A stretch of 64,000 nucleotides of DNA from Paenibacillus spongiae (GTDB lineage: Bacteria; Bacillota; Bacilli; Paenibacillales; Paenibacillaceae): contig NZ_CP091430.1 of NCBI RefSeq assembly GCF_024734895.1, positions 3,304,501 through 3,368,500 of the forward strand, given 5' to 3'. Below are positions 16,573-25,800 of the stretch, in pieces. Each line of letters begins with the position of its first letter. Position 1 is the first letter of the stretch. A program made the position numbers and the translations under genes. Under the pieces are notes generated by a model. It ran no database searches. It saw only the letters and a program-made list of their open reading frames with translations, and had not been told where the DNA came from.

Positions 16573-17421
16573 TTGTTAAGAATAGTTAAAACTAGATATG
16601 CATTAATTGGGATCATCATGTTGCTGTCTGTTCTATTGAGTGCATGCGGAAATTCGGAACCGCAGGCGGGGGCGGATTCCAACAAACCGCCAGCTGCTTC
16701 GCAAGGAGATGATTCATCTGAAGAAGCCGTCGAACTGACGATCTCCGCTGCCGCGAGTTTGACTGACGCCATGAATGAGATTAAGACGATGTACGAATCG
16801 AAGAATAAGAACATCAAGCTGGCTTTCAATTTAGGGGCGTCAGGCGCGTTACAGCAGCAAATTGAACAAGGCGCACCCGTTGATCTGTTTTTATCGGCTG
16901 CCACCAAGAATATGAAAGCGTTGGTGGACAAGCAGCTGATCGATGCCAGCCAGCAGCGGAACTGGTTATCGAATGAGCTTGTCGCCGTTGTTCCTGTCGA
17001 CGGAAAACTGAGCATAGCAAGCGAGCAGGACTTGAAGCAAGAGGAACTGAACAAGATCGCGATCGGAATTCCGGAGAGTGTTCCGGCGGGCAACTATGCC
17101 AAGGAAGCACTTACGTATGCCAAGTTGTGGGATAGTCTGCAAAGTAAGATGGTACAAGCCAAGGATGTTCGGCAAGTACTCCAATATGTAGAGACAGGCA
17201 ATGTGGATATCGGGTTCGTCTACAAAACGGATGCGTTAACGTCATCGAAAGTGAAAGTGGCGTTCAACGTTGATCCTAGCAGTTATTCGCCTGTGAATTA
17301 TCCGATGGGTATTGTGAAAGCAACCAAGCATATGAAAGAAGCCGAACAGTTCTATGACTACCTTCAAACGGAAGAAGCGCTCAACGTATTTATCCAATAC
17401 GGATTCTCCGTTCCACAATAA
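16573..17421 (+). CDS. modA: Molybdate ABC transporter substrate-binding lipoprotein
   Basis: A 282-residue lipoprotein: signal segment ending in lipobox LLSACGN, an acidic linker, then the ModA domain with ISAAASLTDAMNEI, FNLGASGALQQQIEQGAP, DLFLSAATKNM and the C-terminal YDYLQTEEALNVFIQYGF. It should bind molybdate or tungstate at the outer membrane face and deliver it to ModBC. The TTG start follows GAGGGAGAAAC. It is monocistronic: a terminator follows at once and no modB or modC is present nearby, so the permease must be encoded elsewhere or have been lost. Confidence 0.88.
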   Translation: MLRIVKTRYALIGIIMLLSVLLSACGNSEPQAGADSNKPPAASQGDDSSEEAVELTISAAASLTDAMNEIKTMYESKNKNIKLAFNLGASGALQQQIEQGAPVDLFLSAATKNMKALVDKQLIDASQQRNWLSNELVAVVPVDGKLSIASEQDLKQEELNKIAIGIPESVPAGNYAKEALTYAKLWDSLQSKMVQAKDVRQVLQYVETGNVDIGFVYKTDALTSSKVKVAFNVDPSSYSPVNYPMGIVKATKHMKEAEQFYDYLQTEEALNVFIQYGFSVPQ

Positions 17422-17442
17422 AGAAAACACCAACATATAGGG

Positions 17443-17470
17443 AGAAGGACGCTATCGATAGCGTCCTTCT
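17443..17470 (+). terminator. Rho-independent terminator of modA
   Basis: Perfect 14-bp self-complementary AGAAGGACGCTATC arms followed by a short T-rich tract. Confidence 0.85.
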
Positions 17471-17510
17471 TTGTTTATGGGAACGGCTAGGGATAGATCA
17501 GATATCATTC

Positions 17511-18845
17511 TTAACTCTCAGTCAATAATTGTTGCAGACGATTATGAGGTGTTGAAGATTCCGGGAATAGTAGAACCGTTAATTCCAGTAGTCTAATCGC
17601 ATCCTCGCGGTTCCCTTGATCGAACAACATATTAGCGGTGCAGACAAACTCATCTTCCCATACGTAATAACGTTCGAGTCCGTTATCCTGTAATCGGTTA
17701 AACGCCTTCAGTGCAGAATCGACCCCGCTAGCGGTTGTAATCTTCGACAGGTGGTGAGCCAGGGAGCGTTTAATAGAAGGCGGATATAATCCCAACAAAC
17801 TATCGAGAATTGCAGTATAAACGCTGTTAAGCCAGACATAATCACAATTCGTCATCACGGCCACGGCAATTCCCGTATCGGGCAGCAGAATCAACTTGCT
17901 CTGAAAACCCGTGTCCATGCCAGAATGCGAGACGATCCGGAAGCCTTTGTACTCGCCAATAAACCAAGACAGTCCTATGGCGGACGATTCGTCGCCATGT
18001 CCGGTAAAGTCATTCGGTTTCCACATCTCGTCATAGCTTTGCGGACTCAGAATAGTCTGACCTTCAGGAGTAAAGCCGCGATTTAAATGTACGATCGCAT
18101 AGCGGCACATATCTTCGGCGTTCGCGTACAACGTGGAGCTTGGGCCATGTGCGCGGTTATAGGGGAAGATCTCGCTAATGCCACCGCCGTATCCATTCTC
18201 TACACGGAGAACATGTGGTGTCGCCAGATGTTCATCTGCTTCATGCTTGAAGAAGGTGCTGCTTCGCATCCCTGACGGTTCAATGATAAATTTCTTCATA
18301 TATTGCTCAAAGCTCATACCCGTTACTTTCGCAATGATATCTCCCAGAATCTCATAGCTGATATTACTATAAAAGAAGTGTTCGCCTGGATCGCGCAGCA
18401 GGCTGCGGCTGCTGATACTTCTCACATACCTCTCCAGGCTAAGATCGTCATATTGCGGGCGATCCCATTCATAATCATCTTCATCCGGCATTCCGGATGT
18501 GTGATTCAGAAGCTGTCGTACCGTAATAAGCCGGAACCTCTCATCCGCCATGATGAAGTAGGGAAGGTAAGTCGTGACTGTGGCATCCAGATCTATCATC
18601 CCGCGTTCAACCAACTGCATGATACCTGTTCCGACTGCCGTCTTGGATATGGATGCTTGGTGGAAAAGCGTATTCTTGTCAACCGGATCTCCGGTTTGGA
18701 TGTTTCTGACGCCGAAGCCTTGGGTATACAGCACCTGGTTATCCTTAACGATACCTACTGCTAAACCCGGCATTGCCTCAAATTGAACATATTCTGATAA
18801 AATGTGCTCCAAATGTGCAATCATTTGCTCGTTCGTGTTCATCAT
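17511..18845 (-). CDS. Beta-lactamase-family serine hydrolase (class C/PBP-like)
   Basis: A 444-residue protein with the S-x-x-K motif HQASISKTA (Ser about residue 67), the Tyr-x-Asn motif FFYSNISYE (about 160) and VSHSGMDTGF (about 305) in place of the KTG box. No signal peptide is visible, so it may be cytoplasmic. The last 80 residues form a helical, TPR-like tail with LFDQGNREDAIRLLEL. The family covers DD-peptidases, esterases and self-resistance hydrolases. GGAGG lies eight bases before the first of two ATGs. Confidence 0.85.
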   Translation of the reverse strand: MMNTNEQMIAHLEHILSEYVQFEAMPGLAVGIVKDNQVLYTQGFGVRNIQTGDPVDKNTLFHQASISKTAVGTGIMQLVERGMIDLDATVTTYLPYFIMADERFRLITVRQLLNHTSGMPDEDDYEWDRPQYDDLSLERYVRSISSRSLLRDPGEHFFYSNISYEILGDIIAKVTGMSFEQYMKKFIIEPSGMRSSTFFKHEADEHLATPHVLRVENGYGGGISEIFPYNRAHGPSSTLYANAEDMCRYAIVHLNRGFTPEGQTILSPQSYDEMWKPNDFTGHGDESSAIGLSWFIGEYKGFRIVSHSGMDTGFQSKLILLPDTGIAVAVMTNCDYVWLNSVYTAILDSLLGLYPPSIKRSLAHHLSKITTASGVDSALKAFNRLQDNGLERYYVWEDEFVCTANMLFDQGNREDAIRLLELTVLLFPESSTPHNRLQQLLTES

Positions 18846-19033
18846 GATCTCAACCTCCGAACATACTTTGATCCTCTATTTTGAGTTGTATAGCAACGAC
18901 ATTTTCTTTCGAATCATACCATGTCTTCCCAGGTGAAGAACGATTATAACGAAACGTTATTCGTTAACAAGTATAAGTTCAGGTGGTCATTAGCCCATAC
19001 CCGGACAGCTACTCACCACATATGCTTAACTAG

Positions 19034-19789
19034 GTGAGTATCCTGATTGAGGAGGAGTTAGTCATAAAGTATTATTCATCACCATGGACTTCAGATCCAC
19101 GGTTCCAATTTTCACCTTATCCGATCGTTTATTCGGGTACCTATCCGTACCACTATAACGGTCAAGTGAATTGTCATCCTCGTGAGACTCAGTCAAACCG
19201 GTTCATTAGAATGAAGTCTGGTCATGAGCATAAAGCAGCATGCATCAGCAAACATGAGATGGCATTAAATCAGGCATTCCGGATGCTGTGGGAGCAGCAT
19301 GTTGCATGGACCAGGATGTTGATTATCAGCATAGCAGAAGGACTGCAGGATGAAAGTGCCGTCACGGAACGGCTGTTGCAGAATCCGTCGGATATGGCTG
19401 CGGTATTCCGACATTATTATGGCGATCAGATTGCATCGCGATTTAATCAATTAATGCGGGAGCATCTCTTACTTGCAGATCAACTTGTTAAAGCGGCGAA
19501 GGCTGGAGATGAGCAGGCAGCTGCTGATGCGGAGAAAAAGTGGTACGCCAACGCGGATGAAATCGCAGCTTTCTTGGCCAGCATCAATCCTTATTATTCG
19601 GAGTCAGCTCTAAGGAACATGCTGTATGATCATCTGCGAATGACCAAAGAAGAAGCAGTGCTCAGAATCTCTAAGAAATATCCCTCCGACATCGAGAAGT
19701 ATAATCAGATTGAGAAGCAGGCATTGGAAATGGCGGATGCATTTACAGACGGGATCGTGAAACAGTTTCCTGCCATGTTCCGCATTTAA
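19034..19789 (+). CDS. Conserved hypothetical helical protein, start uncertain
   Basis: About 240 residues. After an N-terminal Tyr/Pro-rich stretch the protein is helical (ALNQAFRMLWEQHVAWTRML, PSDMAAVFRHYYGDQIASRF). Paenibacillus genomes carry similar proteins, sometimes labelled acetylglutamate kinase, but no kinase motif is visible and the function is unknown. The GTG at 19034 has no good ribosome binding site, whereas a strong GAGGAGGAG at 19050-19058 points to codon ATA at 19064, in frame, as the former or actual start. Confidence 0.65.
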   Translation: MSILIEEELVIKYYSSPWTSDPRFQFSPYPIVYSGTYPYHYNGQVNCHPRETQSNRFIRMKSGHEHKAACISKHEMALNQAFRMLWEQHVAWTRMLIISIAEGLQDESAVTERLLQNPSDMAAVFRHYYGDQIASRFNQLMREHLLLADQLVKAAKAGDEQAAADAEKKWYANADEIAAFLASINPYYSESALRNMLYDHLRMTKEEAVLRISKKYPSDIEKYNQIEKQALEMADAFTDGIVKQFPAMFRI

Positions 19790-19804
19790 GGTATTGGGAG
19801 AATA

Positions 19805-19832
19805 GGAAGGGCGGCCGCAAGGCTGTCCTTCC
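19805..19832 (+). terminator. Terminator hairpin
   Basis: GGAAGG-GCGGCC-GCAA-GGCTGT-CCTTCC stem just after the hypothetical gene, then a TTGTCATTTTC tract. Confidence 0.7.
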
Positions 19833-20136
19833 TTGTCATTTTCTCAAGGCGTAAATGGCGATATCACGATAGACGAAGCGGCGAGCAGCATCAAAGCGAA
19901 GGGCAGAAGCTGTTATCGAATGAGAACATGAAAAAGCCGTAGGAAATACGGAATTCTTCGAGCGCAAGAAGAAAGGTTGGATTTAGTCAGATCACAAGAT
20001 GATTGCCCGCTTAGCGAAACGGATTTCTAAGCTCTTGATCATCAGCGGCGGGCGCATGGAATATGGATATTTCGCACTTATTTAATGACATTAATTTATG
20101 TCATTCTGGCTTGCCGTGCAACGATCATTAATCTCA
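19833..20136. other. Gene-free stretch, possible remnant of a solute-binding-protein gene
   Basis: A short plus-strand frame near 19853 reads NGDITIDEAASSIKAKG, resembling the C-terminus of extracellular solute-binding lipoproteins common in Paenibacillus, and then hits stops. Nothing else is recognisable before the AraC-type gene. Confidence 0.25.
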
Positions 20137-20967
20137 TTAATTAAATTTGCAATTACGAAATTCAGTGGGGCTTACGCCGCCATGATGCTTGAAAAATTTA
20201 GTGAAATATTCCGGATGAATCCCGACATAGTCGGCAATTTCGTTCATATTCAGCTTCGTTGACAGCAGCAGGGTTGCCGCTCTTTCGAATCTTAGCTTAG
20301 CGATATACTGCATAGGTGAGCAGCCCATCATCGTTCGAAACATCGGAATGAAATAATGAGGGTGAAAATGAACCAGCTTGGCCAGATCCTCAACCGTTAA
20401 TTTATCGGCGAGATGCTTATCGATGTATTCCAGCACGTGTGTCATTCTTTGAATGGAAGGGTGGCTGTATTCATGCAGCGTGACCGTGGGATTGTTCTCG
20501 ATAAAATAACAAAGCAGCAGATTCAGAGCTGTCTTGGCACGCAGCGCAGATGTGATTCCGGTACCCGAAAAGTGACGATTAAGCTCTTGAAACTGCTCCT
20601 CTATTAATGATGTATCGCGGACCTCGATCGATCGCGACGTATGAAGGAGATCAAACAGCCGGCTTCCGCCGATCGCTGCGGTAAAATGGCAAAAGTATTT
20701 GGCAAAGCGCTCTCCGTTATAAGATTCGGCGGAGATATCGGCTCCGGCCGGCAATAAGATCAGATGACCGGCTGAAGGGGTGAGCTGTAAGCCATTGACC
20801 CTGATCCGACATCGACCGTCGACCATGAAATAGAGACGGTTGAAGTCGTCCTTCACATTCGGATAAGACCATGCTGCACCAAGCTCACCGTAAGATGAGA
20901 CGAGGATACCTGTCTGAATATTAGCGAGATAGTTCCCGAAGCTGTCCATTGGCCGATTCCCGTGCAT
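20137..20967 (-). CDS. AraC-family transcriptional regulator
   Basis: A 276-residue regulator with an N-terminal cupin-type sensor (GRCRIRVNGLQLTPSAGHLI, about 50-90) and a C-terminal AraC DNA-binding domain with two helix-turn-helices (LTVEDLAKLVHFHPHYF and LNMNEIADYVGIHPEYFTKFF, then GVSPTEFR). It probably senses a sugar or sugar derivative. It is divergent from a Gfo/Idh/MocA oxidoreductase gene, its likely target. GGGGG-type ribosome binding site precedes the ATG. Confidence 0.9.
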   Translation of the reverse strand: MHGNRPMDSFGNYLANIQTGILVSSYGELGAAWSYPNVKDDFNRLYFMVDGRCRIRVNGLQLTPSAGHLILLPAGADISAESYNGERFAKYFCHFTAAIGGSRLFDLLHTSRSIEVRDTSLIEEQFQELNRHFSGTGITSALRAKTALNLLLCYFIENNPTVTLHEYSHPSIQRMTHVLEYIDKHLADKLTVEDLAKLVHFHPHYFIPMFRTMMGCSPMQYIAKLRFERAATLLLSTKLNMNEIADYVGIHPEYFTKFFKHHGGVSPTEFRNCKFN

Positions 20968-21097
20968 GCTGACAACCCCCTATATCTGAATATTTTACTA
21001 ATAAGGGCTGAATGGTTTCCATATGTATTATAACGGATTCCCTATATAGTAGACATAGATGGAAGGGAGTATTAAACAAGCGAAGGGAGCTGCCCTA

Positions 21098-22306
21098 ATG
21101 ACAACGATTAGACCTGTGCGTTTGGCAGTAATAGGAGGGAACCGCGGATTCCTCTATACGAAATCGATCGATTTTCTGGAAGAGAAGCTTGAACTGGCCG
21201 CCATATGCGACCTGAATGAGGAAGTATTGTCCAGATGGAAGGAGAAATACCCGAATATTAAGACAATCGCCGATTACAATCAGGTTCTGGAAGATCCGGC
21301 GATTGATGCGGTGTTTCTGGCTACTCCGATGATGCTTCATGCCCGGCAGGCCATAGCGGCTATGAAGGCAGGCAAGCATGTTCTATGTGAGGTGGCGGCC
21401 GCTCATACGCTGGAGGAATGCTGGGAGATTGTCGAGACGGCGGAGCAGACAGGCATGATCTATATGATGGCGGAGAATTTCTGCTATTTCCGTCTGAATA
21501 TGATGATCCGCAATATGACGGAACAGAAGATATTCGGCGATTTGACCCATGCGGAATGCGGATATATTCATGATCTTCGAAGTGCTACGCACGCTCCTGA
21601 CGGGAGCTTGACGTGGAGAGGCGAGATGCTAAGGGATTATAACGGCAATAATTACCCGACCCATTCACTGGGGCCGGTAGCGCAATGGCTTGGCATTCAC
21701 CGCGGCGACGCCTTCGATTATATGATGACGATCGTGTCGAAGCCCTCGTCGCAAAGCGGATATTTCGCCGAGCTATTCGGCACGGAGCATCCGGGGGCCG
21801 ATCCTGCGTATTGGAAGCAGGGCGATTCATCGTTAACCTTGATTCGAACTAAACAAGGGGCCGTCATCTACCTGCGCAACGACTTTACCTCCGCAAGACC
21901 GTTCAATTATGCCCATTATGCGCTTCAAGGCACGAAGGGTGCATTCCTATCTGCCCGCCGATTTTCGGAGGATCCGCTCGTATGGCTGGATGACCGGTCG
22001 CCCAATAAATCGTATACGGGCAAGGTGGAATGGTCATCGATTTGGGACTATGCGGAAGAATTCGAGCATCCGTCATGGAAGAGGGACCGAAGGAAGGCGG
22101 AAGAAGCGGGGTTCGGCGGGGATTATTTCTGTATGGAAGAATTCGCCTCCGCTATTCTCGAAGGACGCCGTCCCGAGATCGACGTCTATGATTCAGTCGC
22201 AATGAGCTGCGTATTCCCGCTGTCCGTCCAATCGGTCGAATCGCAGGGCAAGCCGGTTTCATTCCCGGATTTTACGAAGAACAGATCCGTTTATCGCTAT
22301 GGATGA
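21098..22306 (+). CDS. Gfo/Idh/MocA-family oxidoreductase
   Basis: About 402 residues. N-terminal Rossmann domain (VRLAVIGGNRGFLY; AICDLNEEVLSRWKEKY; LATPMMLHARQAIAAMKAGK) with the family E-x-x-x-A signature varied as VLCEVAAAHTLEE, then the C-terminal alpha/beta domain with THSLGPVAQWLGIHRGD. It should be an NAD(P)-dependent sugar or inositol-type dehydrogenase. The ATG at 21098 follows AAGGGAG and starts the Rossmann strand. Divergent AraC regulator; terminator follows. Confidence 0.88.
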   Translation: MTTIRPVRLAVIGGNRGFLYTKSIDFLEEKLELAAICDLNEEVLSRWKEKYPNIKTIADYNQVLEDPAIDAVFLATPMMLHARQAIAAMKAGKHVLCEVAAAHTLEECWEIVETAEQTGMIYMMAENFCYFRLNMMIRNMTEQKIFGDLTHAECGYIHDLRSATHAPDGSLTWRGEMLRDYNGNNYPTHSLGPVAQWLGIHRGDAFDYMMTIVSKPSSQSGYFAELFGTEHPGADPAYWKQGDSSLTLIRTKQGAVIYLRNDFTSARPFNYAHYALQGTKGAFLSARRFSEDPLVWLDDRSPNKSYTGKVEWSSIWDYAEEFEHPSWKRDRRKAEEAGFGGDYFCMEEFASAILEGRRPEIDVYDSVAMSCVFPLSVQSVESQGKPVSFPDFTKNRSVYRYG

Positions 22307-22341
22307 GAGATTAGTAGGTACGTACCTCCGTAATAGGAGGG

Positions 22342-22366
22342 AGGATCCGCTTCGGCGGATCCTTTT
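22342..22366 (+). terminator. Rho-independent terminator
   Basis: AGGATCCGC-TTCG-GCGGATCCTTTT, directly after the Gfo/Idh/MocA gene. Confidence 0.88.
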
Positions 22367-22829
22367 GCATTTACTAGGCTTTTCTAATTAATAGCATCCG
22401 CCATTGCGAGAGCAAGCTAGGAGCATAAGAATGCATGATAATACCATTTTTTAGTTCAAGTTCGTGCAATGAATTTTTCGGCGATGCACGAAAGATATAC
22501 GGCTCAGTTAGAAGGATATATATAATGCTGGAAGAATTAATATGATAATGGTGATATATACAAAATGTTTGTTAAATGATCTAGCCATTGGACGGCTCAT
22601 GCAAATCAAGGGACGATGGACCGTGCACATATCTGCTGATGCTGATGCGATGAGATCAAGAGAGGGGGTGATCGCCGAGGCGTATAACCGCACATCAAGA
22701 ATGCGTCGGACAGTTCAAGCTTGTTCTCAAGACAACCAGACCTTGACATGACAGAAGGATGGAAGCAGTCGACAGAAACAGTGAGCGTCATCGACCGGAT
22801 CAAATTATGATGTGAGGAGAGAGTTGAAG
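22367..22829. other. Long leader region before the SLH protein gene
   Basis: About 460 bases without a convincing gene. The first half is AT-rich; the second half (22650-22790) is GC-richer and structure-prone, with GGGGGTGATCGCCGAGG near 22664, which recalls a conserved stretch of the lysine riboswitch, though the other helices of that class were not found. Likely a 5' untranslated leader. Confidence 0.3.
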
Positions 22830-25800
22830 ATGAACAGGAGTAGCAAAGCTTTCAATGTGCGGCTGCTTATTATCAGCATGCTGCTGACATTGATACCGTC
22901 AGGCTTGGTTCAAGCCGATGCAGGCGGAGCAGCAATTAATTTGGCTTTAGGGAAGGAGGTCACGTCTTCCTCAAGCTATGAGATGTCCAATGAAGGATGG
23001 GCAAGAGTCAACCTGGTGGACGGTTCGAAGACGGGACCGCGACCGCCGGGTTCTGCGGAAAATGGCTTCTCGACCCATCCTTTTGCGGGGGCTCCCACAG
23101 ACGGGTCGCCTGCCTGGGTGATGATCGATCTTGGCAATGTGTACAAAGTCGATCAACTTGTCCTATGGCCGCGCAATGATAATGGAGAGATAGCTAAGGG
23201 CGGCGGATTTCCCGTTGACTTCATAATCAAGATCTCCACGGACAACGCGAATTGGACGACAGTCGTCGAGCAAATGAATTATCCCGTTCCCGCAGATGCG
23301 GCTGAACAGATCTTCGATATCGATACGGCCGATGCCCGCTATGTTCGCTTGGAGGCGACGAAGCTTCAGGAAGCCAAGGAAGTGGTCATGCAGTTCCGGG
23401 AGTTTGAGGTGATCTCATCCAGTCACGGACTCAGCGAGGAAGACATCGTTGAACAGGACGCTCAATCGTTGGAGGAGGAGTTAAGCGGCAAGACCGACAA
23501 TATCGCTGCGAGTCTGTCCTTGCGTAAAGTCGGCAAGCTGGGTTCAACGATTAGCTGGGTCAGCTCCGAACCGGAAGTGATAGACGCCAGCGGTAAGGTG
23601 AAGCGTCCTCCGGCCGGTCAAGATATGGCTTCCGTCACACTCACCGCAACGATTAAGCGGGGGACTGCGGAGTTGATTAAGGAATTTACGGTCACCGTAA
23701 AGCCCCACAAGCCGCGCGAAGAAACGGAAGAGGAATTGTTGATCGGCATCTTCTGGCCGCCGACTTGGGAATATACCAATTTGGAGCAGTATCAGTGGAT
23801 AAAGGATGCCCATGTGGATGTGGTGCAGAACGTGCTCGGCTCCGGTCTGGATACAGAGGAGCGCAACATGACGATGCTCGATTACGCCGAACAGGTCGGT
23901 CTGAAGGTAAACGTTGCGGATCCTAGAATTCGCGGAAACGAAGACCAGATCAAGGAAGTTGTCGAGACGTACAAGGATTACTGGGCGACAGGCGGTTATT
24001 ACATACGGGATGAGCCCGGTATATTCGAGATCGCCAATGAAGCGCGTATCTATAAGGAAGTACTTAAGCATGATGCTAGCAAGAATCCTTACGTGAATCT
24101 ATTTCCCAACATCTATGGCGATCTGTACGAGTCCGATTATGTTCGGGCATGGGTAAATGCGGTAGGGAAAGACGGGGCCGGCGAGCCTAATTTGAAATAT
24201 TTGTCCTATGATAATTACCCTTTCCTGAAAGATACATTCGACAACAATTACTATGACATGGCGGATATTATTCGTAGAGTTGGCCTGGAGAACGGCATCA
24301 AGACGGCGTCGTACCTGCAGTCCATCGGTTTCGGCAGTTCACCTGAGAATATGCACCACCGCAGACCGAGTGCGCAGGATCTTTCATTCAGCGCTTATTC
24401 TTATTTAGCCTATGGCTTTAAGTACTTGACGTGGTTCACCTATTGGACGCCTACCAATCGCGGCGAAGAGTTCACGAATGCGATCATCGATCCGTCCGGC
24501 CGGAAGACGGACTTGTATGAGCCGTTTCAACGGTTGAACGGGGAAGTCAAGCAGCTCGGCAAGACGCTTATTCATTTGGACGCTCTGCATGTGTATCATT
24601 CCGGCACGGAGATGCCGACAGTGAAGCCGAAGCGGGTACCGGATGATTTTCTGCTTCGGCCTGCCGATGTCAATGATGAGCTCATCATCTCGTACATGGT
24701 TCATAAGGACACGGGAAAATCGTATGTGATGGCGGTTAATAAATCGTTAACCGATTCGCGAGCCGTCACTTTGCAAGCCGATCCTCGTGTTACGGATGTA
24801 ATGGAAATATCCAAGCTTACCGGAGAACCCGCTTCAGCTGGTTTTGATCCGGCTGCCGGCAGCTTAATGACAGAGCTGCTCCCTGGGGAAGGCCGTTTGT
24901 ATGCATTGGAAGGCACCTTCCCGGGCTATGGAGGTCCGCAGAAGCCTGAACTGCTGCCGGAGCCTGCGAAGAGTCGCCATCCGTTATCCAACTTGGCTCT
25001 TGGTCAAACGGTCGATGCATCCAGTGATGTAGGCAATTGGGGCTGGTCAAAGGCAAATGCGGTCGACGGCAAGCGGATAGGGTCCGACGAGAGCATGGGA
25101 TGGAGCAGCGCACCGATCAAACCTCATCCTAATCCTGATACGCCGGCTTGGATTCAGGTGGATCTCGGCCAGGCGTATCCCGTTAAGACCGTTACGCTTT
25201 GGCCGCGCAACGATAATGGTAAGAACATAGGCGTAGGCTTCCCGAAAGCGCTGTCCGTGAAGGTTTCAATGGATGGAAAGGAGTGGAATACGGTTCTCTC
25301 ACGCAGTGAAATCGCTCTGCCTTCGGATGGCAAACCAGCTGAATTGATATTGGAAACAGCTGTGCCGGCGCGTTACGTAAGGGTCGAGACGAATCAGATG
25401 CGTCCGGATCCGAACAATGCTTTTGCCTTCCAATTGGCTGAGCTTGAAGTGTATCAGGATGCAACCGAAAAACGTCTTGATGTACAAGTCGAAAGCACGG
25501 ATTTGATTGCAGGCCAAACAACTAACTTGAAAGTCGGGATTTGGCGTGACGATGACATGGCCCTTCATCCGGTACAGGAAGCGACATTCACTAGCAGCGA
25601 TGTAGAAGTTGCCAAGATTGATGCGAATGGTAGCTTAACCGCGCTGGCTGAGGGTGAAGTAACGATTATAGTCGAAGCGGAAGGAAAGGATGGCAGAACC
25701 GAGCGGAAGGAGATCGCGTTTATCGTCCGTAAGCTGCCTGACCCTTGGAGCTTAACGGCCTTCGGGGATGTGCATGCCACCGTTATTCCGGATTCCGAAG

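Noticed and set aside
22542..22751. A 69-codon frame in the SLH gene leader
   Set aside because: No ribosome binding site, composition not protein-like, and overlaps a structure-prone region.
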